Origin: Bacillota bacterium
GTDB lineage: Bacteria; Bacillota; UBA4882; UBA10575
Reading direction: 5' to 3'
DNA length: 57,208 nt
Assembly: GCA_029782135.1 (NCBI GenBank)
Contig: JAKOVI010000135.1
Span: forward strand, 1-57,208
The translations under genes were made by a program, and so were the position numbers. Numbering within the stretch: the stretch's first letter is position 1; each line of letters opens with the position of its first letter. Positions 33,908-44,453 of this stretch are shown here, in pieces. Under the pieces are notes generated by a model. The model did not search any database. It was given only the letters and a program-made list of their open reading frames with translations, and was not told where the DNA came from.

Positions 33908-35944
33908 TTGCTGGAAAGATATAGCCTGAACGGCACTTGGGAATTACATCCCGTCGCGGAGTTTAGTGGTTTATGGCTGAGTGAAACGGTACCTGAAGAA
34001 GGGTGGGTAAAACAAGAACTTCCTGCCCATTGGCAGGAAAACGAGGCATTTGCCCATTATTCCGGGAAGATGGTCTACCGGCGGACTTTTCCCTTTTCCC
34101 CGCAGGCCGATCGGATTTATCGCCTGGAGATCGGCGGGGTTTTTTACAAATACCGGGCCTACCTTAATAACTATGCGATCGGTGGGAGAGAAGGGTATTT
34201 TTATCCGGCCTCATTTAATATTACCCCCTATTTAAAAGCGGAGAACCAACTGATCCTGGAAGTCGAATCACCCGGCCGGCAAACGGAAGGGAAAACGGAT
34301 CCGGTCCTGACCGGGATCTTCGCCAGTGACCAGGTCTTCCCCCCGGATTATAACCCGGGCGGGCTCTGGCAACCAATCCGGATCTTGAGTAGCGGTCCGG
34401 CTTATGTCGAGAGCTGGAATCTCCGTACCGACCAGCTGACCGGGGAGGGGGCGCTGATCACCCTCAGTCTGGAGGTCTATGCAGCCGCGGCATCCACCAT
34501 CTCGGCTGTCTTAAAACTGGACCCGGAAAACTTCACCGGGCTGGGTTTTGAGCGCGTCTTTCAACTTGAGTTGCAGCCCGGACTAAATACCGTGCAACAG
34601 CAGTTTGAGCTGAAAGGGGTTCAACTCTGGCAAACCTGGGATTTAGGCACTCCTTACCTTTACCGGGCCACCCTCACCCTGGTGAGCGGAGATGAACGGT
34701 GGGACCAGGTGGAAACGGTGTCCGGTTTTCGCGTCTTTACCGTTAATAACCTCATTCCTTACTTAAACGGTGAGCGGCTTTTCCTGAAAGGTTCAAACTA
34801 CTTGCCGCCAGCTTTTTATCTGAGTAAGGCCGGGCTCGAGACCTATGAAAACGAGATTAAACTGTTAAAAGCGAGCCACCAGAATATCGTCCGTTGCTAT
34901 AAGCATATCGAAAAACCCGAGTTTTACCAGGCCATGGACGCCGCCGGGATTCTTGTCTGGCAGGATTTCCCCCTCAACACCAGCCGTCCCTTGACCCACC
35001 TAACCGGCGCCCTGCAACAGTTGGAAGAGATGTACCGTTTTTTAGGTAACCATCCTTCTGTTGCTCTCTGGACGATTGCGAACAACAGTGGCTATGAAGA
35101 GGGACCGGCGCCGGTGAAACCGGCGTTTGGCGCCCAGCTTAAAAAACTGGCCAGTCGTTTAGGCGAACTGGATCCAAGCCGTCCGGTGTTCCCGCTCTCC
35201 GGCGGGCAGGGAATGGCGTCCGCAGCTGATACCGGTTTCCATTTTGACTTCCCGGCCGAAATTTTTAGGTTCAACCGTTACCGCACGGGAGGCCGGAGAC
35301 GGTTAATCCGCTTGGTTTCCTGGTTCGGGCGGAAAAGCTTTTCACCGGCCGAAGCGGATGGCATTAAGCCGGCGCCTGTCATTTCCGAAGCGATCCCGGC
35401 CGCGTGGAAACAGGCAAAAACAGCCGGTGAGTTAAAAGCACACAGTGAAGGGGAACAAGGGGAGACCCTCCGCTTCTACATTGACCGCTTACGTTTCCAT
35501 AAATATAATCCAACCGGCGGGATGCTCCTCTATTGCTTCCGTGACTTGCAACCGGGCTTATCCTGGTCGGTTGTCGACTGGCAGGGCGCGCCGAAGGCAA
35601 GTTTCAACCTTGTGGCCCTCTGTTACCGCCCTGTCTATGTCTTTGCCCTGTTCCCGCAGGAAAGTTACCGGGTCCGATCGATTCTGCAGTGCCCGATCTG
35701 TTTTAGCAACGACCAACACGGGACTGATCTTCCGGTGGTCCCGGTGAAAGCGCGTCTAACCGATCCACGTGGCCAGCTGGTCTGGAAGGATCAATGGACG
35801 GTGCGCCCTACTTCTGATCAGGAAAGTATCGTCCTGAAGGAAGTTTCGGTCGAATTAATGCTGGCGGGGACCTACACCTTGGCCCTCAGCTGGGAGGACC
35901 AGGGGGAAACGATCGAGAATATTTATCAAGTGCGCTGCCAGTAA
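33908..35944 (+). CDS. Glycoside hydrolase family 2-like protein, probably altered in catalysis
   Basis: A 678-residue cytoplasmic protein (no signal peptide) with the GH2 order. The sugar-binding jelly roll is at about 1-165 (LNGTWELHPV; NPGGLWQPIRI), the immunoglobulin-like domain at about 170-280, and the TIM barrel from about 285 (YLNGERLFLKGSNYLPP; NIVRCYKHIEKPEFYQAMDAAGILVWQDFPL). At the end of barrel strand 4 the usual Asn-Glu pair reads WTIANNSGYEEG, so the acid/base Glu appears replaced by Asn. A candidate nucleophile Glu may remain in PAPVISEAIP. It may be a non-hydrolytic or changed enzyme. The start is TTG behind AAGAAGGGGGGAG. It stands alone before the ilv promoter. Confidence 0.7.
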   Translation: MLERYSLNGTWELHPVAEFSGLWLSETVPEEGWVKQELPAHWQENEAFAHYSGKMVYRRTFPFSPQADRIYRLEIGGVFYKYRAYLNNYAIGGREGYFYPASFNITPYLKAENQLILEVESPGRQTEGKTDPVLTGIFASDQVFPPDYNPGGLWQPIRILSSGPAYVESWNLRTDQLTGEGALITLSLEVYAAAASTISAVLKLDPENFTGLGFERVFQLELQPGLNTVQQQFELKGVQLWQTWDLGTPYLYRATLTLVSGDERWDQVETVSGFRVFTVNNLIPYLNGERLFLKGSNYLPPAFYLSKAGLETYENEIKLLKASHQNIVRCYKHIEKPEFYQAMDAAGILVWQDFPLNTSRPLTHLTGALQQLEEMYRFLGNHPSVALWTIANNSGYEEGPAPVKPAFGAQLKKLASRLGELDPSRPVFPLSGGQGMASAADTGFHFDFPAEIFRFNRYRTGGRRRLIRLVSWFGRKSFSPAEADGIKPAPVISEAIPAAWKQAKTAGELKAHSEGEQGETLRFYIDRLRFHKYNPTGGMLLYCFRDLQPGLSWSVVDWQGAPKASFNLVALCYRPVYVFALFPQESYRVRSILQCPICFSNDQHGTDLPVVPVKARLTDPRGQLVWKDQWTVRPTSDQESIVLKEVSVELMLAGTYTLALSWEDQGETIENIYQVRCQ

Positions 35945-35981
35945 AGGGATTGTGATTTTCTTGTAAACTTTGCTGATGCGC

Positions 35982-36010
35982 TTGACAAAAGATTAAAAAG
36001 TGGATATATT
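35982..36010 (+). promoter_or_regulatory. Promoter of the ilvB operon
   Basis: TTGACA (35982-35987) and TATATT (36005-36010) are separated by 17 bases. The transcript should begin near 36017, leaving a leader of about 190 bases before ilvB. Confidence 0.8.
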
Positions 36011-36016
36011 GGTATA

Positions 36017-36206
36017 AATATTCCTCAAAGCCCTATATTTACAGAGAGTGGGCGAGGAAGCAAATATACCCGGGAGGCTTTTAAAAGTCGATGACGTTGA
36101 GATCGACGCCGCTGACGGTTTTGAAGTCGCCCATTTTTTTTAACCTTTTTTAAGCATCGTTTACCGGCCAACGGAGAAGATCAGAAGTGAAGGAGGGGAC
36201 CAACCG
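36017..36206 (+). promoter_or_regulatory. Structured ilvB leader with attenuator-like terminator
   Basis: TGGGCGA (36049-36055) pairs perfectly with TCGCCCA (36127-36133), which is followed at once by eight T residues (36134-36141), as in a terminator. About 70 bases inside include a second hairpin, GTCGAT (36087-36092) with ATCGAC (36102-36107). A short frame at 36091-36153 (20 codons) would give [20 protein letters not shown], with six branched-chain residues. Its GGGAGG site is 13 bases off, which is far. No T-box sequence is present. I read it as a regulatory leader of unknown class, either peptide attenuation or a riboswitch. Confidence 0.5.
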
Positions 36207-37880
36207 ATGAAAATCATCGGCGCGGAAGCGCTCTTGGAAAGTCTACGCCGCGAAGGGGTGGACGTGATCTTCGGTTATCCGGGGGGAGCGGTGATTCCGG
36301 TTTATGATATGATTTACCAGAAAGATTTTCCTCATATTCTGACCCGGCATGAACAAGGCGCTGTCCACGCCGCTGATGGTTATGCCCGTTCGACCGGGAA
36401 ACCCGGAGTCTGCCTTGCCACTTCCGGGCCGGGCGCCACCAATCTGGTGACCGGGCTGGCGACCGCCTATATGGATTCCGTCCCTGTGATTGCCTTTACC
36501 GGACAAGTCGCCACCTCCTTGTTGGGAAAAGATTCTTTCCAGGAAGCCGATATTACCGGCATCACGATGCCGATTACCAAGCATAATTATCTTGTGAAAA
36601 AAGCCTCCGATCTGCCGCGGATCATCAAAGAAGCCTTCCATATTGCGACAACCGGCCGGCCGGGTCCGGTCTTGATTGACCTTCCGAAAGACGTCAGCGT
36701 CGACTCGCTTGATTATTCTTACCCCAAGACCGTGAACCTGCCTGGTTATAAACCAAACTATGAAGGAAATGCCAAACAGATCAAAGCGGCCAGTGCAGCC
36801 CTGGCGGCGGCAACTAAACCCTTAATCTATGCCGGCGGCGGGGTGATCAGCTCCGGGGCAGAGCAGGAACTCATCAGACTGGCGGAAAAAGCCCGGATCC
36901 CGGTGACCACGACCCTGATGGGGTTAACCGCTTTTCCCGGTAACCATCCTTTATTCTTAGGGATGTTGGGGATGCACGGGACCGCCGCGGCAAATTACGC
37001 CGTAACCGACTGTGATCTCTTACTGGCGATCGGCGCCCGTTTTGATGACCGGGTGACCGGGGATATTACCGCTTTTGCGCCGCATGCCCAGATCATCCAT
37101 ATGGATATTGATCCGGCGGAGATCGGGAAAAACGTCAGGGTCGACATCCCGATTGTCGGCGACATCAAAAACATTCTCTCCGCCCTCCTGACGCAACTTG
37201 TACCGGGGAATTATGAAGGTTGGCTCCAGACGGTTGAGCGGTGGAAAAAGCAGTACCCGCTGACCTATCAGCCGCAGGAAGGAACGATTATGCCGCAGGC
37301 CGTCATTGAGGAGTTGTGTGCGTTGACGAAGGGGGACGCGATCATCTGCACCGAGGTCGGGCAGCACCAGATGTGGACCGCCCAGTACTACCGGTTTACC
37401 CGCCCCCGCTCGCTGATCACCTCCGGCGGACTGGGGACGATGGGGTTTGGTTTCCCGGCGGCGATCGGCGCCCAGGTGGGCAATCCGGGCCGTCTGGTGA
37501 TTGATCTGGCCGGTGACGGGAGTATTCAAATGAACATTCAGGAACTGGCCACCGTTGCCAGTTACCAACTGCCGGTGAAAATTATCATTTTAAACAACGG
37601 GTACCTCGGCATGGTCCGGCAATGGCAGGAACTCTTCTTTGAAAAACGCTATTCCCAGGTGGCCTTGGCAAACCCCGACTTCACGAAACTGGCTGAAGCT
37701 TATGGGATTAAAGCCTATACGGCGACAAAACCGGAAGAACTTAGAGAGCTTCTCCAAGCAGTTCTGGAGCATCCCGGCCCGGCGCTCCTGAACTGTCTGG
37801 TTCACCCGGAGGTAAATGTACTGCCGATGGTTCCGCCGAATGGTCCGATCAACCGGATGTTGGGGGTGGAAGCGAAATGA
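36207..37880 (+). CDS. ilvB: Acetolactate synthase, large (catalytic) subunit
   Basis: The 557-residue thiamine diphosphate enzyme condenses two pyruvate to acetolactate, or pyruvate with 2-oxobutyrate, at the start of valine, leucine and isoleucine synthesis. It shows the N-terminal pyrimidine-binding site with the catalytic Glu in [18 protein letters not shown], the FAD-type central domain ([16 protein letters not shown]) and the diphosphate motif [18 protein letters not shown] near 435-452. Other conserved blocks are [15 protein letters not shown] and [23 protein letters not shown] is well spaced before the ATG. ilvN overlaps it by four bases. Confidence 0.95.
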   Translation: MKIIGAEALLESLRREGVDVIFGYPGGAVIPVYDMIYQKDFPHILTRHEQGAVHAADGYARSTGKPGVCLATSGPGATNLVTGLATAYMDSVPVIAFTGQVATSLLGKDSFQEADITGITMPITKHNYLVKKASDLPRIIKEAFHIATTGRPGPVLIDLPKDVSVDSLDYSYPKTVNLPGYKPNYEGNAKQIKAASAALAAATKPLIYAGGGVISSGAEQELIRLAEKARIPVTTTLMGLTAFPGNHPLFLGMLGMHGTAAANYAVTDCDLLLAIGARFDDRVTGDITAFAPHAQIIHMDIDPAEIGKNVRVDIPIVGDIKNILSALLTQLVPGNYEGWLQTVERWKKQYPLTYQPQEGTIMPQAVIEELCALTKGDAIICTEVGQHQMWTAQYYRFTRPRSLITSGGLGTMGFGFPAAIGAQVGNPGRLVIDLAGDGSIQMNIQELATVASYQLPVKIIILNNGYLGMVRQWQELFFEKRYSQVALANPDFTKLAEAYGIKAYTATKPEELRELLQAVLEHPGPALLNCLVHPEVNVLPMVPPNGPINRMLGVEAK

Positions 37881-38365
37881 AACACACACTAGCGATGCTG
37901 GTCGTTAACCAACCGGGGGTCATGGCGCGGGTTGCCGGGCTCTACAGCCGGCGTGGTTATAATATCGAGAGTATTGCCGTGGGGAAGACGGAAGATCCGA
38001 AGATCTCACGGATTACCCTGGTCGTCGAGACGGAGAACGAAGCCGAACTCGAACAGATCACCAAACAGCTGTACAAGCTGATTGATGTCATCAAGATCAA
38101 CGATATCACCAGGGACGATGCGGTTGAACGGGAATTGGCCCTGATCAAAGTGAACGCGACAAGCGCCAACCGTTCGCAGTTACTGGAGATCGTCGATATC
38201 TTCCGGGCGAAGATTATCGATGTCTCCCTTGATGCGCTCATCATTGAAGTGACCGGGACGCAGGATAAAGTCGAAGCGATGATCGCGCTCATAAAGCCCT
38301 TCGGTTTAAAGGAACTGGTGCGCACGGGTAAGATCGCGATGGTGCGTTCGGCGGTGCAAAGCTAG
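37877..38365 (+). CDS. ilvN: Acetolactate synthase, small (regulatory) subunit
   Basis: The 162-residue subunit carries feedback inhibition by valine and activates the IlvB subunit. The N-terminal ACT domain is [20 protein letters not shown] with the segment [17 protein letters not shown]. The C-terminal domain carries [20 protein letters not shown] and [15 protein letters not shown]-like text. ATG 37877 overlaps the ilvB stop (ATGA), so the subunits are made together. Length is typical (ilvH type). Confidence 0.94.
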   Translation: MKHTLAMLVVNQPGVMARVAGLYSRRGYNIESIAVGKTEDPKISRITLVVETENEAELEQITKQLYKLIDVIKINDITRDDAVERELALIKVNATSANRSQLLEIVDIFRAKIIDVSLDALIIEVTGTQDKVEAMIALIKPFGLKELVRTGKIAMVRSAVQS

Positions 38366-38393
38366 CCGCCGGCGCGCCGGTTGCTGCAGATAA

Positions 38394-39440
<1,047 letters not shown>

Positions 39441-39508
39441 GTAGTCGCGAAGAGGGTCGAGCCGTGGCATTGGCGGCAGTTGGTAATAAATTGTTAAAGT
39501 AACAGTGC

Positions 39509-39537
39509 TTGACTTTTCGGGGCTAACAATCTATAAT
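39509..39537 (+). promoter_or_regulatory. Promoter of serA
   Basis: TTGACT (39509-39514) and TATAAT (39532-39537) with a 17-base spacer stand before the serA T-box leader. Confidence 0.8.
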
Positions 39538-39544
39538 TACTTCA

Positions 39545-39856
39545 AAATCATCCATAAAAGAGTTATATTTATACATTCTCAGGATAAGAAAAGCGATGAA
39601 GGACTGTGTTCGCAGAAGGGTGAAGAGAGCAGGCGGCTGGTGCGAGCCTGCCCTGGTGAGTGAACCGTTTTCCCGGTCCGGAGCTGTCGGAAGGAAAGCG
39701 CAAGCGCCGTGTGCGCAGGGCGACAAGTAATTCCGACCGGAAAAGGCCGTTAACCTTGATTCGAAGGTTTCCTTCGGATCCTGAGTCTTTGCGTTCGCAA
39801 AGAAAAGTAGGGTGGCACCACGAGCCTCTCGTCCCTATCGGGATGAGAGGTTTTTT
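39545..39856 (+). promoter_or_regulatory. T-box leader of serA, tRNA-Ser type
   Basis: The T-box sequence AGGGTGGCACCACGAG is at 39809-39824 and is followed by the terminator CCTCTCGTCCC/GGGATGAGAGG (39825-39850) with six T residues. In the antiterminator bulge the bases TGGC call for a tRNA with G at position 73, which fits tRNA-Ser. Stem I pairs GGAC (39601-39604) with GTCC, and GTTCGC (39608-39613) with GTGAAC (39660-39665). Between these the 3' strand reads CGTTTTCCC, so UCC (39671-39673) is the likely specifier. The usual GAA before the codon is missing, so the specifier is only moderately sure. Confidence 0.85.
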
Positions 39857-39901
39857 CACTTTTACGCTCAGGTTGGTAAAAAATTTTGGAGGTGTGACGG
39901 G

Positions 39902-41479
39902 ATGAAAGTCTTGGTGCTTGATAATGTGTCGGAAAAGGCGGTGACGATTTTACGGGAGAATGGGATTGAGGCCGATGTCTCTGCTACTTTGCCCGAGGAT
40001 GAGTTGATCGCGAAGATCGGCGGTTACGACGGCGTCATCATCCGGAGCCAGACCAAAGTGAACGCCACAGTGATTAACGCGGCCACCAATTTGAAAGTGA
40101 TTGGTCGGGCCGGGGTCGGTGTGGACAATGTTGATCTGGATGCGGCCACGAACAGAGGGATTATCGTCTTGAATGCGCCGGATGGGAATACGATCTCCAC
40201 CGCCGAGCATACAGTAGGGATGATCATGGCGCTCGCCCGCCAGATTCCGCAGGCCCATGCCTCCCTTAAGGACGGGCGTTGGGAGCGGAAGAACTTTACC
40301 GGGGTGGAGGTCCGGGGTAAGCAGCTTGGGGTGATCGGGATGGGCCGGATCGGGACGGAAGTCGCTAAACGGATGATGGCGATGGGCATGTCGGTTCTGG
40401 CTTACGATCCCTTCCTGACCGAAGAAAAAGCATCAGCTTTGGGAGTTCAGCTTGTCAACCTTGATCAGTTGTTGGCGGAAGCCGATTTTATTACCGTCCA
40501 TACCCCATTGACCAAAGAAACAACCGGTATCCTGAATGCCGAAACCCTTGCCCGGACGAAAAAGGGTGTGCGGATCATCAACTGTGCCCGTGGCGGGATT
40601 GTTGATGAAGATGCCTTGGCGGATGCCATTGAAGCCGGGCATGTCGCCGGGGCGGCGCTCGATGTCTTTGTCACGGAACCGCCCACCAACCAAAGGCTGC
40701 TCGCGCTGCCGCAAGTGGTGGTCACTCCGCACCTGGGGGCCTCGACGGCCGAGGCGCAGATCAATGTGGCGATCGACGTTGCCGAGGAAATGGTTAAAGT
40801 GTTGAAGGGTGAACCGTTTAAAAACGCGGTTAATCTACCGACCCTCCGTCCTGAGGTTATGAAGGTGCTCAGCCCGTACTTTTTACTCGCCGAGCGGCTC
40901 GGGCGTTTCGTGGCCCAGATCCTGGAAAGCCGGATTAAAAAAGTGGAGATCGAATACTACGGCGACATTACGGAGTATGATCTGAATCCTTTGACCACGC
41001 GGGTGATTGAAGGGCTGCTAAAACCGTCGTTTAACGGCGAGGTTAATATGGTGAACGCCCGGATCCTGGCCAAGCAGCGCGGTCTCCGCATCAGCGAACG
41101 CAAGGAAGCGACCGATGAGGATTACAACAATAAAATCCGCGTGATCGCCGTAACCGAGCGGGGGAACCATGTGGTGGCCGGCACCTTCTTCCGCCGCAAT
41201 GACCAACGGGTGGTGGAGATCGACGGTTTCCACTTTGAGGTTGTTCCCCATGGGCACCTTTTGATCGCCTATCATCAGGATGCGCCCGGAATTATTGGCT
41301 GGGTCGGGAATGTGCTCGGGCAAGCCGGGATTAACATTGCCTATATGCAGGTTGGCCGGAAGGAGATCGGCGGGGATGCTATCATGGTCTTGACCGTGGA
41401 TCATGAGATTCCTGCCAGCATCATTGAGCAGATCAACAAGATTCAAGGGATCAGCCAAAGCTACCAGGTTGTGCTCTAA
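39902..41479 (+). CDS. serA: D-3-phosphoglycerate dehydrogenase
   Basis: The 525-residue long-form enzyme oxidises 3-phosphoglycerate with NAD in the first step of serine synthesis. Seen are the substrate domain (VIIRSQTKVNATVI, GRAGVGVDNVDLDAA), the NAD-binding motif GVIGMGRIGTEVAKRM near 146-161, the catalytic Arg, Glu and His blocks (INCARGGIVDEDAL, PHLGAST), an intervening domain at about 320-450 and a C-terminal ACT domain (HLLIAYHQDAPGIIGWVGNV). The frame is open into the leader, but ATG 39902 is the right start, with GGAGGTGTGACGGG before it. Control is by the T-box upstream. Confidence 0.95.
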   Translation: MKVLVLDNVSEKAVTILRENGIEADVSATLPEDELIAKIGGYDGVIIRSQTKVNATVINAATNLKVIGRAGVGVDNVDLDAATNRGIIVLNAPDGNTISTAEHTVGMIMALARQIPQAHASLKDGRWERKNFTGVEVRGKQLGVIGMGRIGTEVAKRMMAMGMSVLAYDPFLTEEKASALGVQLVNLDQLLAEADFITVHTPLTKETTGILNAETLARTKKGVRIINCARGGIVDEDALADAIEAGHVAGAALDVFVTEPPTNQRLLALPQVVVTPHLGASTAEAQINVAIDVAEEMVKVLKGEPFKNAVNLPTLRPEVMKVLSPYFLLAERLGRFVAQILESRIKKVEIEYYGDITEYDLNPLTTRVIEGLLKPSFNGEVNMVNARILAKQRGLRISERKEATDEDYNNKIRVIAVTERGNHVVAGTFFRRNDQRVVEIDGFHFEVVPHGHLLIAYHQDAPGIIGWVGNVLGQAGINIAYMQVGRKEIGGDAIMVLTVDHEIPASIIEQINKIQGISQSYQVVL

Positions 41480-41497
41480 AATTTTACCAAAAGCCGC

Positions 41498-41526
41498 TTG
41501 ACATAAATTCGCAGCTCCCGTATAAT
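41498..41526 (+). promoter_or_regulatory. Consensus promoter of leuA
   Basis: TTGACA (41498-41503) and TATAAT (41521-41526) with a 17-base spacer are a perfect consensus match, directly upstream of the leuA T-box. Confidence 0.88.
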
Positions 41527-41532
41527 TGATAG

Positions 41533-41852
41533 CAATATCCAGACAAAAGTTTTTGGGAAAGACGATGACGAGGAATAGTAGGAAGCGGGGATGGCTCCAG
41601 AGAGCCGGTGGGTGGTGCAAACCGGCGCTTAACCGTTCCGAACTCACCTCACCAGTTGCGTTGGCGAAAGCAAACGAGTAGTCAACGCCGGGGGATAGCC
41701 AGGAGTGAGGCGATCCGGCCCGTTACAGCGAAGGGTAGTCCGCGGCCGCAAGCGGCTGGGGCTGACCCACTAAGCCGCCGCCGGCCGTCAGGCCGCGGAA
41801 ATAGGGTGGTACCACGATCCCCTCGTCCCTATCACGGGACGGGGGTTTTTTT
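41533..41852 (+). promoter_or_regulatory. T-box leader of leuA with CUC (Leu) specifier
   Basis: The T-box AGGGTGGTACCACGAT is at 41803-41818, followed by the terminator CCCCTCGTCCC/GGGACGGGGG with a T run to 41852. In Stem I, GAGG pairs with CCTC, and GGAA-CGG with CCG-TTCC. The 3' side of the loop between is GAACTCA, which places the codon CTC at 41643-41645. TGGT in the antiterminator calls for A73, as in tRNA-Leu. Uncharged tRNA-Leu should therefore switch on leuA. Confidence 0.93.
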
Positions 41853-41888
41853 ATAGATCTTGCAAAATCTAAAAGGAGGCGAAAAAAA

Positions 41889-43439
41889 GTGACGAGGACG
41901 ATTCGGATTTTTGACACCACTTTGCGTGACGGCGAGCAGACCGCGGGAGTGAACTTGAACGCCGGGGAAAAGCTGGAGATTGCCCGGCAACTCGCCAAGT
42001 TGAACGTCGAGATCATTGAAGCCGGGTTTGCCGTGGCTTCACCAGGTGATTTCGAGGCCATTAAGACGATTGCGCAAAATGTGCGGGGACCGGCCATCTG
42101 CTCGTTGGCCCGCGCGGTCCCCGGCGATATCGAACGGGCGTGGGAAGCGGTTCAAGATGCCGAACGCCCCTATATTCACACCTTCATCGCCACCTCGGAT
42201 ATTCATATGCAATATAAACTGAGGAAACGGCCGGAACAAGTCGTGGAGATGGCGGTCGCTGCGGTTAAACTTGCCCGCCGGTACTGTCCGGAGGTTGAGT
42301 TTTCCGCGGAGGACGCGACCAGGAGCGATTGGGATTTCCTCTGCCGGATCTTTAGCGAAGCGATCAAGGCCGGGGCGACGGTGATCAACATTCCAGATAC
42401 AGTCGGCTACACCACGCCGGAGGAGTTCGGCCGTTTAATCCGTTATGTGAAAGAGAATACGATCGGGATTGAGAAAGCGATCGTCTCGGTACACTGCCAT
42501 AATGACCTGGGGATGGCGGTGGCCAACTCCCTCGAGGCGATCCGCCACGGGGCCGATCAGGTCGAGGGGACGATGAACGGTCTGGGCGAAAGGGCCGGGA
42601 ATACCGCGCTCGAAGAGGTGGTGATGGCCTTGAAGACCCGTCCCGACTATTTCCAGGCGCAAACACGGGTGATCAGCGAAGAAATCTACCGGACGAGTAC
42701 TTTGGTCGCCGCCTTGACGGGGATCGCCGTTCCCAGCAATAAAGCGATTGTCGGTGCGAACGCTTTTGCCCACGAGTCGGGGATTCACCAGGATGGGATC
42801 CTGAAAAACCGCCTGACCTACGAGATTATGACACCGCAGTCGATTGGGATTCCCAGCAACCGGCTGGTTTTAGGGAAACATTCCGGACGGCACGCTTTCC
42901 GGGAATACCTGGCGGAATTGGGCTATCATTTAAGCGAGACAGATCTGGAGAAAAGTTACCAACGCTTTTTGGAGATTGCCGACCGGAAGAAAGAGGTAAC
43001 CGAGCGCGACCTTGAAGCGCTGGTCCGGGGAGAACTCTCCCAAGTGGAGGAAGCCTTTGTCCTCGAGTATTTCCATGTCACCAGCGGCAATAATGCCATC
43101 CCTACGGCGACCGTCCGTTTGCAGTGCGGCGGGGAGAGTAAACAGGAAGCCGCCTGCGGGGAAGGTCCAATTGAAGCGATTTACAAAGCGATTGAACGGT
43201 TGACCGGCATCGCCGCCGAGCTCAAGGAGTATGGCATCAAAGCGGTTACCGGCGGAAAGGACGCCCTGGGTGAAGTGACAGTCAAAATCGAAGTGCAGGG
43301 AAGGATCTATACCGGACGGGGGGTATCCACCGATATTATCGAGGCCAGTACCCGTGCGTTCATTAATGCCGTCAACAAGGTTGCCTGGGAAAGAGCCAAT
43401 TACCAGTCCAGCCCTGCTGAGGGCAGTGAGCCGGTATAA
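41889..43439 (+). CDS. leuA: 2-Isopropylmalate synthase
   Basis: The 516-residue enzyme joins acetyl-CoA to 2-oxoisovalerate in the first leucine-specific step. The DRE-TIM barrel begins with [16 protein letters not shown], with the metal site [17 protein letters not shown] near 205 (HNDLGMA) and the conserved [13 protein letters not shown] linker ([18 protein letters not shown]) precedes the C-terminal leucine-binding regulatory domain at about 385-510 ([21 protein letters not shown]). GTG is the start, behind AAAGGAGGCG. leuC, leuD and leuB are not in this window. Control is by the Leu T-box. Confidence 0.94.
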   Translation: MTRTIRIFDTTLRDGEQTAGVNLNAGEKLEIARQLAKLNVEIIEAGFAVASPGDFEAIKTIAQNVRGPAICSLARAVPGDIERAWEAVQDAERPYIHTFIATSDIHMQYKLRKRPEQVVEMAVAAVKLARRYCPEVEFSAEDATRSDWDFLCRIFSEAIKAGATVINIPDTVGYTTPEEFGRLIRYVKENTIGIEKAIVSVHCHNDLGMAVANSLEAIRHGADQVEGTMNGLGERAGNTALEEVVMALKTRPDYFQAQTRVISEEIYRTSTLVAALTGIAVPSNKAIVGANAFAHESGIHQDGILKNRLTYEIMTPQSIGIPSNRLVLGKHSGRHAFREYLAELGYHLSETDLEKSYQRFLEIADRKKEVTERDLEALVRGELSQVEEAFVLEYFHVTSGNNAIPTATVRLQCGGESKQEAACGEGPIEAIYKAIERLTGIAAELKEYGIKAVTGGKDALGEVTVKIEVQGRIYTGRGVSTDIIEASTRAFINAVNKVAWERANYQSSPAEGSEPV

Positions 43440-43534
43440 ATACCGGAGAAAACAGCAGGAAATACTGAATGCGTGCCGAAGTTTAGAATGGTAACCAGAG
43501 GATTGGGGAATTGCATGGAAACGGAGTGACATGA

Positions 43535-44056
43535 TTGGACTTAAAAAAGCTGATACGTGAAATCCCGGATTTTCCGCAACCAGGGATTAGTTTTAAAGAC
43601 ATCTCAACGGTGTTAAAAGATGCGGACGCATTTCGCCATATTATTGTGACCCTGGCCGATTACTACCGTTCGTACCGCCCGGAACTGGTGGTCGGGGTTG
43701 AATCCCGGGGCTATATCCTGGGCGCCCCCTTGGCCTATGAACTGCGGTGCGGTTTCGTGCTGGTCCGTAAACCGGGAAAACTCCCGGCGAAAACCGAGCG
43801 GATCGACTATTCCCTGGAGTATGGGGAAAACTCCCTGGAAATTCATGTCGACGCCATTACTCCCGGGCAAAAAGTCCTCATCGTCGATGATATCCTGGCG
43901 ACCGGCGGTACCATCTCCGCCACCGCCGAACTCGTCAAGCGCTTAGGGGGTAACATTATTGGCTATGCCTTCCTGGCCGAGCTTGATGACTTAATGGGCA
44001 GGGAGAAGCTCCCGAAGGACGTCCCGGTCTTTTCGCTCATCCATTATAAGGAATAG
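43535..44056 (+). CDS. apt: Adenine phosphoribosyltransferase
   Basis: The 173-residue purine salvage enzyme makes AMP from adenine and PRPP. It shows the N-terminal IREIPDFPQPGISFKDIST, the adenine-site GVESRGYILGAPLAY, and the PRPP loop VLIVDDILATGGTISATAEL near 118-137. The start is TTG 43535 with CGGAGTGAC before it; an ATG four bases upstream is out of frame. It follows leuA by 95 bases without a terminator. Length is typical. Confidence 0.94.
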   Translation: MDLKKLIREIPDFPQPGISFKDISTVLKDADAFRHIIVTLADYYRSYRPELVVGVESRGYILGAPLAYELRCGFVLVRKPGKLPAKTERIDYSLEYGENSLEIHVDAITPGQKVLIVDDILATGGTISATAELVKRLGGNIIGYAFLAELDDLMGREKLPKDVPVFSLIHYKE

Positions 44057-44173
44057 GCTTTCGCGCAACCAATCAGCCTTTTCTCTTTGTCAAAAAGAAT
44101 CATTCTCTTTGTTGCCCGGACAACAAAATAAGCCAAGGGTTAATGGTTATTCTTCCGAGCAATAAAGAGAATG
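44057..44173. other. Intergenic region after apt
   Basis: No gene is seen. TTTGTTG and CAACAAA near 44108-44126 form a short hairpin without a T run on this strand; it could be a weak terminator for the apt unit. The following bases carry a sporulation-type promoter. Confidence 0.3.
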
Positions 44174-44202
44174 CACCAGTCCCACCTGTTGACCATATGA
44201 TA
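44174..44202 (+). promoter_or_regulatory. Sigma-K-like mother-cell promoter
   Basis: CACC at 44174-44177 and CATATGATA at 44194-44202 with 16 bases between match the Bacillus sigma-K consensus (mACm, then CATAnnnTA). It lies about 85 bases before a very short membrane peptide gene. The match is seen; use by sigma-K is inferred. Confidence 0.5.
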
Positions 44203-44287
44203 ATGGTAGAGGATTGCGATCGCGCAAGAACAAAGGCAAAACCCGGATTGGCAATTCCTTAAAGTCAAGAACAGGGGGGACGTGACG

Positions 44288-44377
44288 ATGGATGTTGCAA
44301 AGTATGATAAAAACGAGGGACTGGTCTTTCTGCTCTTACTCCTGCTGTTGTTCCTTTTGATCCTGGATTATGCATAG
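44288..44377 (+). CDS. 29-residue single-helix membrane peptide
   Basis: ATG 44288 to TAG 44377 encodes a 29-residue peptide: a charged start MDVAKYDKNEG followed by LVFLLLLLLLFLLILDYA, one membrane-spanning helix almost at the C-terminus. AGGGGGGACGTG precedes the ATG. A sigma-K-like promoter lies upstream and a clear terminator downstream, so this is a compact transcription unit, which supports a real gene despite its size. The shape resembles the short YjcZ/SscA-type spore peptides of Firmicutes, though it lacks their Gly-Tyr-rich start. Its function is unknown. Confidence 0.6.
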   Translation: MDVAKYDKNEGLVFLLLLLLLFLLILDYA

Positions 44378-44453
44378 TCAACGGAAAGAGGCTTCTTTCC
44401 TTGATATGCAAAACGCCGGGAGAAGCAACTTCTTTGCCATAGTTCCTTAAGAC

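Noticed and set aside
36017-36206. T-box leader for ilvB
   Set aside because: The conserved AGGGTGGNACC sequence and antiterminator are absent.
38369-38380. Perfect 12-bp palindrome CCGGCGCGCCGG between ilvN and ilvC
   Set aside because: Short GC-only palindrome with no promoter or T run; likely chance in this composition.
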